Source: Scilla litardierei (Eukaryota > Streptophyta > Magnoliopsida > Asparagales > Asparagaceae). Taken from it: a DNA stretch of 64,000 nt. Positions 1 to 11,494 of this stretch are shown piece by piece. The translations under genes were made by a program, and so were the position numbers. The notes under the pieces were generated by a model. The model worked only from the letters and a program-made list of their open reading frames with translations. It made no database searches and was not told the DNA's origin. Numbering within the stretch: position 1 is the first letter of the stretch; every line of letters begins with the position of its first letter. The stretch covers positions 279,069,871 to 279,133,870 of the forward strand of contig CM061141.1 of NCBI GenBank assembly GCA_030789695.1. The letters are read 5' to 3'.

Positions 1-678
1 GGATTATCATAGAATCTAATCCAATAGGTTCACTCTGCCCAAAGACTCATTTGGAGTCTTTGGCTTTCCGTCAGTCGCCTACTAAAGGAAACACAGTCGA
101 CTGGGTGATTTCCAGTCGCCTGTAGATCCTTCTACAGTCGCCTGATATGCACAGCTCAAGTCAACATTTCAATTGACTCAAACTTGATCTTTACGCACAA
201 TCGCCTGTCGATCAGTTTAGAGTCGCCTGTACTCTTACAGACGCCTGGAGATTGGTCATCAGTCGCCGGTATAGCGTAAGTGCAATCTCTGCATCTCTTT
301 GTTGTTTCTCCATCTTATTTAGCAGACGACTAATTAAGGTTTTACAGTCTCCTGGCTAATAGACAGTCGACTGTATTATTGACATCAGTCGCCTGCGTCC
401 TTAACTGGAGAAAGAATGCAACTCTCTGTTTCGATCCATCCCCTGCAGCAGTCGCCTGCTGAAGGATTAACAGGCGCCTGTCCTATTTTCAGTCGACTGT
501 ATCGACTTCATCAGTCGACTGTCCTGGCTCAGAATATAGCCGTTGGATATTTTCTAGCCGTTGATCAGTCGACTATCTTTTGATCTTCAGTCGACTGTTC
601 CTGTCGTTTTTGCCAAGTTTCTAACCGTTACAGAATTGATTCTTTGGCTCTTTTCTTGGGTTTTGGGGCTTGATATCG

Positions 679-716
679 GGTTCCTATATATATGAGGGGT
701 TCCTATATATATGAGT
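679..716 (+). promoter_or_regulatory. Tandem TATA doublet in LTR remnant L1
   Basis: A 19-bp unit containing TTCCTATATATATGAG occurs twice head to tail, giving two TATA boxes 19 bp apart just downstream of the palindrome-rich U3-like segment. Its position matches the single TATA boxes of E1, E4 and E5, so it is probably the core promoter of this LTR. Whether both boxes are used cannot be seen. Confidence 0.5.
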
Positions 717-979
717 GTGATGCCATCTCTTGCTTCTTCTTGATTCTTCTTGATACATTTGAAAATCTCAAGAGATCTATAAGCAACTCTCAAGCTCCCT
801 CATCTCCCTCTATTGAGCATTCATTCCTATTCATGCATTGAAGTCCAGCTTAAGGGAAATCATCCAAGTGCTCTCAGCATATCTCAACACTAGGAGATCC
901 TCTTCCATGCCTTGCATCCATTCATGAGTAAGCATCTCAAGGCATATGTAAGAGTATTTACTTTACTTGGTGTAATTTG

Positions 980-1270
980 TGTCTCTAATTCTCTTTGTGG
1001 GAATTAGAACTTTCTCTCTTTGTGGGAGGTTGTCTCTTTGTGGGACTTAGGATACTCTCTTTGTGGGAGTAACTCTCTTTGTGGGAGTTTAGTGTCCTTG
1101 TGTAGGGCTAACCCTAATTCTCAGAGTGAGAGTTAGTGATTCTCTGTGTGGGAGTCTTGATCCTTATGTAGGATTGGTTGGGTCTTTGTGTAGGACATAA
1201 ATCCTCTTTGTGGGGTATCTCCTTGTGAGATTTGTATTCACTTCTCTGTGTGGGAATATAGTGAATATTG
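980..1270 (+). repeat. Run of small stem-loops with TTTGTG loops
   Basis: At least eight short inverted repeats follow one another, each with a loop close to CTTTGTGGG. Examples are arms TCTAATTC (984-991) and GAATTAGA (1001-1008), then TACTC/GAGTA, AACTC/GAGTT, GATCC/GGATT and ATCTC/GAGAT. The stems differ in sequence while the loop word is kept. The run lies downstream of the TATA doublet and would be transcribed as R/U5 leader RNA. The same design recurs in L2, E1, E4 and E5. Confidence 0.6.
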
Positions 1271-1472
1271 GTGTGGCTGGATGTACCCAAGTTTGGGGAA
1301 CCAGGGTAAAACTGTGTGTTTGCGTTTGGATTGATTGTGCCTTTTAATTCCTCTTGCATTTATAATTACGCATTTGCAAGTTTAATTTTAATTGGACAAT
1401 TTTATTACCATTACACTATTCACCCCCTCTAGTGTGTGTTGTTAGTATTGCAAGGGTAAGACGATCCTTACA

Positions 1473-1864
1473 GAAACGACTGATGACATTTTACTGTTGT
1501 GTGTCGATATATGCAATTTGTATATCCATGGCACATGCATCGTAGAAGCGGAGTGCACAAGTAGAAGAACCACAATAACCAAAGTTCTATCATCTGTCAT
1601 TCAGACTCGGTCACAAAGGGCATCAACATCAACATCAACAGGCTAAAATTTTTTTAATTAATAATAATAAAAACATGTAACTGTAGAAAGATTAATTTTC
1701 AAAGATGAATTTGACGAATATCATTAAAGAGTATGAATTTCTTCATTCTTTTTACCGTACTTTTCCTTTATATAAAATACGTAAATATTTACAACACTTT
1801 TACAGCACTTCTCCTATTTCATACTAAATATTTTGAAGTGCAGATGAAAAGGTATTGTGCTCAG
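1473..1864. other. Unassigned AT-rich spacer
   Basis: About 390 bp without a recognisable coding region, terminal repeat or PBS. It contains a short triplet run (ATCAACATCAACATCAAC near 1623) and A/T-rich stretches. It lies between the end of LTR remnant L1 and the first exon-like module of the degenerate locus, and may be an intron or flank of that locus. Confidence 0.4.
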
Positions 1865-2932
1865 GCGTTAGGATCGGGGTCACAGACCCCCCAGACTACC
1901 CACGCTTTAGGACAAGTATGCATATTTTGTATTTTTAGTATGTCTATATAATGTGGACCTTTTAATTTGTTGGATAACTAATTGATAATATTCTTAAAAC
2001 ATTTTTAGGCACTGCAGGACATGACTCCCCTGGGGCATCCCCCGCCCTTTGGGATAGGTACACATATTTTGTAGTTTCAGTATGTCTGTATCGTGTGGAC
2101 ATTTTAATATGTTAGATGACTAATTGCTAAAATTCATGAAACATTTTCCAGCACTGCCGTACATGACTTCACTGCGTCACATACCCCCTTCCCCCCAATG
2201 GGACATGTACACATATTTCTATTTTAAATGTCTTTTATGTTGGATAACTAAATAAATTTTTAATTTTCTTATGTCGTAGGGATGCATGTGACATAAAGGA
2301 TATATCGCATTATACTCTCGGGACATACTTGTCAGGCCACCGCCACGTCTCAGACTATCCCCTCGCAGGTCCCAGTACAGACGGTTGAGAGGGTGATGTC
2401 TTACCACCTAAAGCTAGGCTAGAACATGAAAATAGGTGGCATCCAGACATTTTACAATCTCAGATGGACATTAATGAGTTTTTGAAAAACATTGCCTTGC
2501 CATCGATGACTGCGGTCAAAGATGAGTGCTTTAGACGACATTGTATGGAAACATATTTATTTCCATCGAAATTATGCCTTTAGTATTTTTTTGTTTTTCG
2601 CAGGCACATCGCCTCCACTAAGGAGGGATGAGGTGGTATGCGGATCTTGGTATAGGTTCCTTACGCTAGGCAACGGGTCGTCATGCAATGGCACCACGTG
2701 GCTGTCATTAGATCGTGGTGTGTAAAATTTAATGGTTTCCTAGCTACCCAAGACAAAAGGTCAGAACTCTACAACCTTTGCCTCCTATGGAAGATGCAAA
2801 GGTTCAAGTCCATGGGCACCTGTTGGCATCAGATCAACGTAAGTATACTACATTTTAATTTTATATTTTTAATATGTATTTATTATTTTAATGTGTTTTT
2901 ATCTGTCGCAGAGGCATTACACCCTGGATCAC
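1865..2932 (+). pseudogene. Degenerate multi-exon locus, left part, with tandem exon-intron modules
   Basis: I do not recognise the gene. Three similar modules of about 145 bp follow each other: exon-like blocks 1865-1915, 2009-2057 and 2152-2206. Each is proline-rich when translated. Each is followed by a T-rich intron-like stretch starting GTATGCATAT or GTACACATAT and ending in TAG, CAG or TAG. Further exon-like blocks follow at about 2280-2590 and 2604-2835 and just before 2932, separated by T-rich sequence ending in CAG. Several frames carry stops, so it looks decayed. The block at 2911-2932 reads on after the E0 insertion at 36174 in one frame. A host gene, a transposase remnant or a sequence captured by a mobile element are all possible. 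Confidence 0.4.
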
Positions 2933-4795
2933 TGATTGCCCGTGAACTAACACCTAGAACTCACCTAGCAATGGCACGAACATGAAGTGCTAAATGTATC
3001 CCAAAAGCGAATCTCCGGTACTTTATGCAAGCGTACGGTGTCAAGTAATAGTATAAAAGATATCGATCCCACATGGAAGGCAGAAATGTTATTGTCTTGG
3101 GTTATTTTTAAATCTCAGAATGTAGGTAGAAGTCGGCTTCGAAAGATTGTTTGTTAGGATTGTGAACAATTAATAAAGACTAGAGCTTCAGGACTCACCA
3201 CTAAGATCGTCAGACATCGATGCTTGGTTAAGACTCTTACGTTGCATTGGTTTTATAGGGATTGTCACATCCAAGATGTGGAATTCATGGTTCTAAGCAC
3301 CATGAATCTAGCATATCGCATTACCCTGTAGGCGCATACGACACGTGCATTAAGAATCGACAATATTCATGCCACTCTTGTGGATGGAATGATCTCAGCT
3401 TATGCCACTCTTGTGGGTTAGAGCTTCGATGTATTTTGGTGGCTCTCATTGATGCAATGGCGGTAGCCGTCAATTAGTAATATAGTTCGTCAGTGGATCC
3501 CATCAAAACACGAGCCGGGCATGGTCACGAGTCCCAATTGAATCCACTAACTCCCTAATTAAGCCAATAGGATACTCCTTTAACCAATCGATTCCACCGA
3601 CCGTGGGCACGATCTCAGTACGAGTTCTCCTACAAACTTTGTAAGATCAACCAAAATACTTCCCGTTTATTCCAACACAACCTAAAAATTCTAACTTTGC
3701 ATCTCAATCCTAAAATCCATGGGCTAATCCATTAGCCCTAGATAGAACTAGTCACGCATCATAGAAATAACAACAAAAGATTCAATAAATGCAATAGAAT
3801 TCATCATGGCAATAGAAAACATCAAAATCAATAAAGAGTGTAGAGAATTGTTACCAACGCATCATAGAGCAATAGCAAACCAAAGAGAATTAAGAAGATA
3901 AGATTCCTTGCACGAAATAGCAATAAAAATCCAAGCTTAATTTGCTTCATACAAAATAGGGACGACACAAACTCTCAAAAACTAATTAAAACTAAACTAA
4001 GATTTTATCTAAAGTTCAACTCTGAAAATAAAGCTAAAAACGTCCTTAAATACATATGGTAACAATCCCAAAAAATCTCAGAAAATCAGGACACTTGGGC
4101 CCACAAACTAGACTGGTCGCGTCGCGCGACTCGGCCGAGTAGCGGAGCCTGCTCAATCGAGTCAGCTACAGGCTCCGCATGCTGCTGCTTCTGCGTCTGG
4201 CTGATACGGGCTACTCGGTCAAGTAGCCCCTCCTACTCGGTCGAGCTACAGTTGATCAAAACTTCCTCCAAAATGCTGTTCTGTTTCTTTTCGACTCGGG
4301 TCGAGTAGGTAAGCTGCTCGGTCGACTTGATATGCGGCTCGGTCGAGTTGGGATGCCTTAGAGAGAAGATCAAAATCTTCATCTATTTGGTGCGACTCGG
4401 TTCGAGTCAGATGTCTACTCGGTCGAGTAGGTATGGGTTGTTTCCTGTGTGATTTCTATGTGTCAGCTCGGCCAAGAAACTGATGCTACTCGGTTGAGTC
4501 ACCTGGGAAACTGATCTCAACTTTGCCATTTCTCGTTCTCTTCTCCTCCTCTCCTCCGATCTTCTTCCATTCATTGGCGAACCCTCATGGAGCCTTGCCA
4601 ATGACGTCTCGGACTTGTCGGATGTGTCCATGTCCCAAAATAGCTCCAATTCGCTCCAAAACCCCCGAAAATCCAAAAAGCTATACAAAACTCGAATATG
4701 GCATTAGAATCATGATAATGTATAAAAATATGGAGTTTGGAGGTGAATATGACATGAAATGATGCGAATAAAACATGTAAAATATGGACACATCA
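2933..4795 (-). repeat. E0 3' LTR
   Basis: 1,863-bp copy of the E0 terminal repeat. It matches 34319-36168 along its whole length with scattered substitutions and small indels, so E0 is clearly older than E1. The segment 4108-4505 holds many short inverted repeats built on CTACTCGGTCGAGTAG-like words, which also occur inside the element at 9955-10410. Confidence 0.9.
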
Positions 4796-4810
4796 AAATC
4801 CCCCAAGCTT
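4796..4810 (-). promoter_or_regulatory. E0 polypurine tract
   Basis: On the minus strand AAGCTTGGGGGATTT lies directly against the start of the 3' LTR, where second-strand priming occurs in LTR elements. Similar AGCTTGGGG words recur upstream on the same strand near 5330, 6212, 6461 and 10421. Confidence 0.8.
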
Positions 4811-6547
4811 ACCTCTTACTCGTCCTTGAGAAAGACGAATACGAGGCTCACCGGGCGATAAAAATAAGAAATAGAAATAGAATGGAAGATGGAGGGAGGG
4901 GAGTGCTAGAGTATTCAGTCAGATCTCAAGCCATAGCGACATATCACAATACTTTGAAAGTAGATCACATGCTAATAAGAATTTCATTTCTCAGCTAAAC
5001 ATATTACGTGCAAGCACTTAAGAACAAAGGAAGGGATTCTCTAAATTCATGCAATCAACTCATATCCACATCATGCAATTCATAAAGTTTATCATAAACA
5101 TGTTGGCGATGCACTTTTCAATCAATAGAGATAAATGAAGCATATAAGAGTCATACCAAGCATGCATCAGAGAATAGAATAATGATCGTGGCATTTATAT
5201 ATTCATATCAAATCATGAAAAATCTCCATAGCTAATATATTTCGCAAAGTCTGAGCATTATCAAATATCCCCAAATGTGCACAACTCCACTCTAATGGCG
5301 TACTCACTCGTATAATCAAATGGATTCACCCCCCAAGCTTAGCTTGAGGCATCGCATCTAAGGATAAAGGAATTTTTGTGGCTTTTTCCCAAGTATTTGT
5401 GTAGCTTCAAATATCAAGATATAGTAAATATTTTTTTGTAGGAGCAATAGGATATACATATATTTTGGCTCCTTTTGGCTTTTTGGGGCTTTCTGGGGCT
5501 TTTTGAAGCTAACTTTTTCTTTTGGGATTTTTGGGAATAGGATGCCGTATATGTAGCTGCAGAGTGGTGAACCCAAGTGACATGTAGAGAATAATAAGAT
5601 ATGTGGAGAAGTAAATAATATAATCACTCGGTTCACTCATAAGATATGCCCAATGGTTCTATAAGATAATACTACAACTAAACTCATAAGAAAGCACATA
5701 TATTTTCATCCTTTTAACGAATAATGAAGTCATGCGGTAAGGCACACAATAATAGCAGGCATGCAATAGAAGGTGAAAAAGATAACAAGGCAGATGCTAC
5801 AAATATTCTAAAGATGCATGAATCTCGGTGCATATCCAACATAGGCATACTAAATACTACTGCATACATTCAGTTTCAATTCATTTCATGCATTCATATA
5901 AAGAGATCGTCAACAGAATATATGCAAGCTTATGAATAGTTAGAACTGAAATACTCTAAGTAGCATGGCAAAAGTAATAGCATTGTTTTAGCTGCTAAGG
6001 CTAAGAGAGATATCATCATTCGGAATATATCTAGCAAAAGGGGAAAGAAAGGCGGAGAAAATAAAATTTAAGCATGCATGCAAGCATACCAAACATGGAG
6101 AATATGATGCTAAAAGTTAAAACGGTAAAAAAGTGATGAAAAATAAAAATAAAAAGGGTGTAAAATGGAAGAAAATGAAAAGAATGAAAAATAAAAGCAA
6201 TAGCGCTCATCCCCCAAGCTAAACACAACAGTGTTCTCACTGTTGAGAACACGCTGATAAGAAGGAAAAATGAGGCTAGGGGGTGGTGGATAACAGTAAA
6301 ATAATAAATGCGAAACTATGCAAATAATAAAAGAAAAAGTGCATGTTCTAATGCCTAATATGCAAAATTATGAACAGGCAGGCAGAGGATGCAAATGACG
6401 ACATGATGCATGTGTAAATGCAAAATGAAGGAATGTATGCAGTGGTGCAAAAATGTCATCCCCTAAGCTACACAAGGTCAGGGCCCCGAAGAGACAGATG
6501 GGAACAAAAATAAATAAGGGGTGACAGGAGCAAAAATAGTGTAGAGA
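4811..6547 (-). other. E0 3' untranslated region
   Basis: About 1.7 kb of AT-rich sequence between the third ORF and the PPT. No convincing coding region is visible on either strand; the short open frames have no recognisable domain. It carries extra PPT-like purine tracts on the minus strand near 5330, 6212 and 6461. Confidence 0.6.
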
Positions 6548-8974
6548 TCAAGCAGCGGCATTACCCTCTGGAGGTGATGATGGGTTTGACTGTTGGGGGC
6601 CAAAGATAGGAACATCGGCCATTGAGGGTAAAGGCTCGACAGATGTGTCGGCCAGTAAGGAAACAGAAGAACCAATAGGCTCAGACAAAGGTGCAACAGC
6701 TGGAGTGTCGACAGGTGTGAGAACGTGTGTGTCGACAAGGGAAGTCTCCAGTTGCAGTGCAACTGACTCAACTGAAGAAGTGACAGGCCCTGCAGAAGCC
6801 TGAGAGTGAGGCACATTGAGCGGTGCAAGAGGGATAGAAGGGACATGGTCTGGCTTGGGAGGAGGGGCTGGTGCAAGTATGACAGTGGGTGCACGCTGAT
6901 GCCTAAGAATGTCAAGAATGGCTGTGAGGTCCCGCTCCATGGACTACTGAAAAGTGGAGAGCGAGGTCGCGAGGGTGTCAAAGGCACCCCTCAGGGTGAC
7001 AATCTTGGTCTCCATCGTAGAAAGACGTGCGTCCGTGGTGCGGGAGCTAAGGGGCAGGCATGAACTGCTAGAGACCACCATCGTAGAGTGCCCACGGGCA
7101 GGTGATACCTGGGGTGTGAAATGAAAGTCAGGGGAGGGTAGTCTAGCAGGAATCTCGGAGGAGGAAGATGTGCGTAGAATGGATCCGAGATCTGGTGCAG
7201 AGACAGAAGCAACATCAGCATCAGAAATAGGAGATGTCGTGGCAACAGAAGTGGTGGCAGACACCATGACACTCTCAGAAAAAACTGATGATGCTGGTAC
7301 AGAAGTGGTGCCAGGAAGAGAGACTGTGGACCCTAAAGTGGTAGGAAGGGCAGTGAGGAGGTCCACATGTGCGAAAAGAGTGCTGGCAGCAACGGGCTCC
7401 GAGATAGGTGAATCGGTAGCTCAGGAGCGAAAGAACTGGCTGGCTCCAAAGGGGTGGAAGAAGTGAAATCGGGAGCGGCTGAAACAACTGTGCCCTTGGG
7501 TCCGGGCACGGCAGAGACAGAGGTAGTGACCTCTGGGGCAGAGGTGTGGACAGTCCCCGGGATCTTTACGGTAGTGGTGGGAGCAGAGGTGGTGGTAGGA
7601 GCACTGACAGAAGTGGAAACAGAAGTGCTCACTGGTGGAGGTGGGTATGCAGGGTGGACTGGTTGTGCTGCCACGAGGGCAGAAATGTCAGGCTTATCCT
7701 CGTTAGAACTGAGCACCCAGTCTTCGATGTCGTCGGTGACTGGTGCTCCGAGTGGCTCGAGGACGTGGGTAGAGGGATAGGAAAAATGCAGGGAGTGAGC
7801 CAGTCAAGCATGACTGGGGTGACATGGGTGAGGTCGAGGCGGGGCAAGTAGAGGTACTGCTCGTGGTGGGCACTGAGAGGTAAATCCAGTGACGATCATC
7901 GTGTGGCCTGATGATGGACATGCGGGTAAGCACATCCATCGTCAGGCATGTAGGCCTGTTGGGGGTCGCCAGACGTGCAGGAAGGTCGAGGCTGATCATC
8001 TGCGCAAAAATGGTGAAAAATCTGCCGTAGCAGATATCGGTGGCAGCATGGGTGGTCTGAAGGAGACGGTGACCCAGCCAGTGTGCTGCATCGCAGAGTA
8101 GGAAAGGGTGGAGGGTGCCGTCAGGCTGGAAGCACAGAAGTTAAGTCATCCCCATAAGATGGGAAAGCTCAGGTAGGGAGAGTGTCCCAACCTCTGGCCT
8201 AGAAAAGAGAGTGGTGGCAAGGTGGCGCTGTGCATAACAGAACAGGGGTGGACGATACAAGAGGATTTTGCCCTGCTATGGCGATATCCTCGCAGACCTG
8301 TGATGCGATGTCAAAACTTCTCGGCATCGAATGCGGTGGGTTATAAGTCTGGGGAGAAGGCGAGGGTGCGATCAGGGATGGCGGGAAAGTGGAAGTGGGC
8401 ATGGATCATGGCATGCGTGACCACTACGTCGTGGTCAAGCAGCCGAAGGTAATGCCATCACCCGCTGGGATGACGACAACAGAGCTCAATGCCTCAAGTG
8501 TGAGGCATGTGTAGATGCGGGCATGAATAGCGAGGAGGTGGTCAAAACTAAGACCTGGTAAAGCCTGTGGACACCATGCAGGATTCCAAGGTGCTGGAAG
8601 GTGGGGATGTGGGTGAAGCGGGTGGGGACGATGGTACGGTGGGACATGGCGACGAAACGCTTGCGGTGAGCGTCGTCCCTGAAGACGATGTCATACGTCC
8701 TCAGGGTGGGTGGTGGTGGAACTATACGGGGTGGAGGAGCGGTGGTGGGGATGGTTGGAGCAGTGGTGTATGTGGTATATGGGGCCTCTATGGCTAGAGG
8801 CACGAGTGTAGTGGATCGTGATGAGTCGGACGAGGACGACGAATCGTCCAAGTACGGCTCGGGTGTGGGGGAAGGAGAATTCCGTGGGCGTCGTGCAGGC
8901 CAGGAAGAGGAGGGACTAAAGGTGGCCTTCCTCTTCACCGGCTGAAGCTTCATTGGCATAAGGCGAGGAGGCAT
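6548..8974 (-). pseudogene. Athila-type third ORF (env-position protein), broken
   Basis: This lies between protease and 3' LTR, where Athila elements carry a third ORF of debated envelope-like function. It starts at 8974 with a basic, serine/proline-rich N-terminus, followed by a segment around YDIVFRDDAHRKRFVAMSHR that resembles the conserved Athila ORF1 region. The main frame is open at 8974-8486, 7999-7703, 7366-6944 and 6940-6548. A stop at 8486 and at least two frameshifts (the frame shifts near 8402-8199 and 7716-7333) break it, and a single stop at 6944-6946 separates the last two blocks. The C-terminal half is rich in T, S, P and A. No clear membrane segment is visible, so an envelope role is not supported by the sequence alone. 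Confidence 0.65.
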
Positions 8975-9588
8975 AATGTAAGAGTGGCAAACTACAATGG
9001 TATGATAATAAAAATAAGGTGTGGAAGGAGTATACCCGCACCGAGCGTAGCTGCGAAAGCAAAGGTGGGATGCACGTGCGAAGCCTCGACTCCAAGCTAT
9101 CCCCCAGGCTGATCCAAACCCAGCTCCTCGGCTCCTCGAAGAGGCTCTAAGTGTACCTACAATAAGAAATGAAAATAGGATTATGCATTTGCGAAAATTA
9201 TTCGGGTTTGAAGTTAAAAAAATCGAAAGAATTAGGGTTGGGTGTGATTCGGATATGGGGGAGATGGGAGAGAAGAGATGACGAAGACGGAGGACGGGGT
9301 GGGGGCTACTCGGCCTGAGTACAGGGTGTGCTCGGGCGGTTGCTCGAGCGGCTCAGCTCCGGCGAGTTACCGAAGCAATGGGAGGGATGGGGGTTGGGAA
9401 AAAGAGAGGGGGAATTGAGGGGTAGAGAGTAGGAGGGGAGGAGGGGGCGGCTGAAGCATCGCCAGCGCTGGCCAGTGCTGGCGGCACTGCTCCGGTTCAT
9501 CGCCGGAGCAATGGGGGCAGAGGGGGTAGAGAGATAGCGAGGTAGAGAGAGACCAAGAGAGATGGAGAGAGAGAGTGAGAGAGTGAGA

Positions 9589-9657
<69 letters not shown>

Positions 9658-9954
9658 TGTGTGAAGGGGGCGGACCGAGTGTGACGGCACCGGCGGTGCT
9701 CGAGCAGAGGGAGAGGCAGCGGTGGTGGTCCGATTGAGTAGAGGGTTAGGGCTAGGGGAAGCTCGGGATTAGGGGGCTGATTTCGATTTGGATTAGGATG
9801 GCCCAAGTCGGGTCGAATTAAACAGGATAAATCAATCGGTTTGAATGTGGGCACGACTGATTAAGCCGCTGCTCGGGCTGAGCAGCGATAGCTTCTCTGT
9901 CGAGCGGAAAAGAATATAAAAATATAAGAATTTAAGTTTAGAAAATTTTCCCTA
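8975..9954 (-). other. E0 internal noncoding segment with GA microsatellite
   Basis: No protein domain is seen. The minus-strand open frame over 9306-9854 encodes mostly serine-leucine repeats and is only the translation of the microsatellite. The segment also holds a CCCCCAGGCT word near 9101 resembling the PPT-like tracts. Confidence 0.55.
9563..9661. repeat. (GA)n microsatellite
   Basis: Nearly uninterrupted GA dinucleotide run, with a few GTGA interruptions at its left end and a short GT run at its right end. Confidence 0.95.
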
Positions 9955-10410
9955 GTACTCGACCGAGCTGCTTACTCAACTCGGTCGAGCTGAATTAAAA
10001 CAGAGTATTGTTTTCAGCTCTGTTTTGCTCTCCCTGCAGCTCGGCCAAGTAGGGTAGCTACTCGGTCGAGTCCATTAAGCTTTCCAGAGGGTCCTTTTAG
10101 CACTTTTGGGACTCTCTCTGCAGCTCGAACGAGTAGGGTAGCTACTCGGCCAGGTCGAATTAGAAATAGAGTGCTCTTTTTTGACCTTTTTGAACTCTGT
10201 CTGTAGCTCGACCGAGTAGGATGCTACTCGGTCGAGTCGTAATTAATATCCAGAGCCACTTTTTGCCAGCTTTCTGCAGCTCTTATTGTAGCTCGACCGA
10301 GTAAGGGGCTACTCGGTCGAGTCGTAATTAGCTTCCAGAGAGTGTTTTGTCTTCTTTCTCCAGTTCCATGTAGCTCGGCCGAGTAGGGTAGCTACTCGGC
10401 CGAGTTACCT
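9955..10410. repeat. E0 internal array of CTCGGTCGAG inverted repeats
   Basis: About six units, each a short inverted repeat such as arms AGCTCGGCCGAGTAG and CTACTCGGCCGAGTT around a 3-6 base centre, spaced roughly 70-90 bp apart with CTGTAGCTC or CTGCAGCTC leads. The same words occur in both E0 LTRs (4108-4505 and 35488-35880). The array sits upstream, in E0 orientation, of the third ORF. Confidence 0.8.
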
Positions 10411-10745
10411 GTAACTCCTCCCCCAAGCTTGTATTTCTCTAAGGTGCTCTTCCCTCGGTTCCTTCTCCTTCTTTTCATCGTTTCACGTGCTCTCCTCATT
10501 GTTTAACCTGTAGAAGGGGGAACTCATCAAATTTTTATGGTTTTTTATTTTCTTTGAATTAAAAACGTATTTATTTTGTTTTTGAATAAGAAAAGAAAAA
10601 TAAAAACAAAAACAAAAACTAAGGGAAAGAAAGGCGGTTTGCCGCCCGATAAGCGCCTGTTTTAAGTCGTAAGCTCGACTCCCTCAAGATTTTCAACGAA
10701 TGATGTTGGGCGCATATGAAATACGCCCTTCATGCTTCCCGATAA

Positions 10746-11068
10746 TCACATGTGGCAGTATTTGGTGTGCCTCTCATGTCGGCCCTCAGTAGCCAAGGAG
10801 ATAGTAGCATCCGGTTCTTGATGGCGCAAGTGTATGTCCAGGGGCTCCTCGTCAAGGACTCGTAGATAGGCGGCCATCGCTTTGTTGTATACGACGCCCT
10901 TGTTATTGTCCAAGCTCATCTTCATAGGACCCTTGGAAATCTCCTCCATGGTATGTTCATGAGTAGCTTCTTCCTCCAAGAGATCAAGGTAATTAGCGTC
11001 TTTCGGCGGTGGGCGTTCCCACATAGGCTTTTGCAATCGGAATTGGACATCAATATTTCCCACATTCA
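10746..11068 (-). pseudogene. E0 region downstream of protease, cut off by E1
   Basis: Minus-strand reading of about 107 codons that continues the protease frame from 31866 across the E1 target site. It contains an FRLQK motif typical of the segment following Athila protease, then an acidic stretch (DLLEEEATHEHTMEEI) and ends at a stop near 10744. In complete Athila pol, reverse transcriptase would follow; here only noncoding sequence follows, so pol is deleted. The five bases ATTCA at its edge (11064-11068) are the E1 target duplication. Confidence 0.7.
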
Positions 11069-11494
11069 TGTTGAATATTGGACTCCCCGGATTTGGTTTT
11101 GATGATGAGCAAACATAAATAATCCATGAACTAACAATTTGTGAGCGCAGTATTGGAGATCGTCGCCAAATTCACGAGAACAATCAAAGCGACATCTCAA
11201 GACTTCTCAAAGCTCGTATTCATGCCTAAAGCTTTGTTGAAGCTCTTGCGCCGTTTTGGAAGTCATGAAGATTTAATCGAAGCTTTCGAAGACCGTTCTT
11301 TAAGGTTTATTTATAGTCTTTTAAGCTTCGATCTATAGAATGTTAAGCCTTGAGTATATCTTACGTTTCTATCTTCATAACGCTCATGTCGTAGCTCTAG
11401 GATCTTAGTACAAGTTCATTCCAACTTCCTCGAAGCGTCGCGCTTCGATTCGGACTTGTTTGTGCATGTTAGTTGGTACAAGAAGAAGTACTGA

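Larger units (their letters stand above)
1..1472 (+). repeat. LTR remnant L1, Sirevirus-like copia (3' part)
   Basis: This is most of a long terminal repeat whose left end lies outside the window. The upstream part (about 60-600) is packed with copies and near-copies of the palindrome CAGTCGACTG and its variant AGTCGCCTG. A TATA doublet follows at 679-716, then a run of small CTCTTTGTGGGA-containing stem-loops (about 980-1265). The C-rich CACCCCCTCTAG motif near 1430 and the terminal TTACA at 1468-1472 match the ends of the other Sirevirus-like LTRs in this window. No primer-binding site follows position 1472, so it is either a 3' LTR or a solo LTR. The sequence is plus-strand oriented by comparison with E4. 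Confidence 0.75.

Noticed and set aside
6478..7272. Leucine/serine-rich minus-strand frames (6478-6987, 6991-7272) suggestive of membrane proteins
   Set aside because: They are alternative frames of the T/S/P-rich third ORF of E0; the Athila-like frame explains the region better.
9306..9854. Minus-strand open frame of about 180 codons with long serine-leucine repeats
   Set aside because: It is the translation of the (GA)n microsatellite and flanks; no domain.
11141..11338. 65-codon frame repeated identically in both E1 LTRs
   Set aside because: It lies in U3 upstream of the TATA box and is present only because LTRs are duplicated; the E5 copy is broken by indels.
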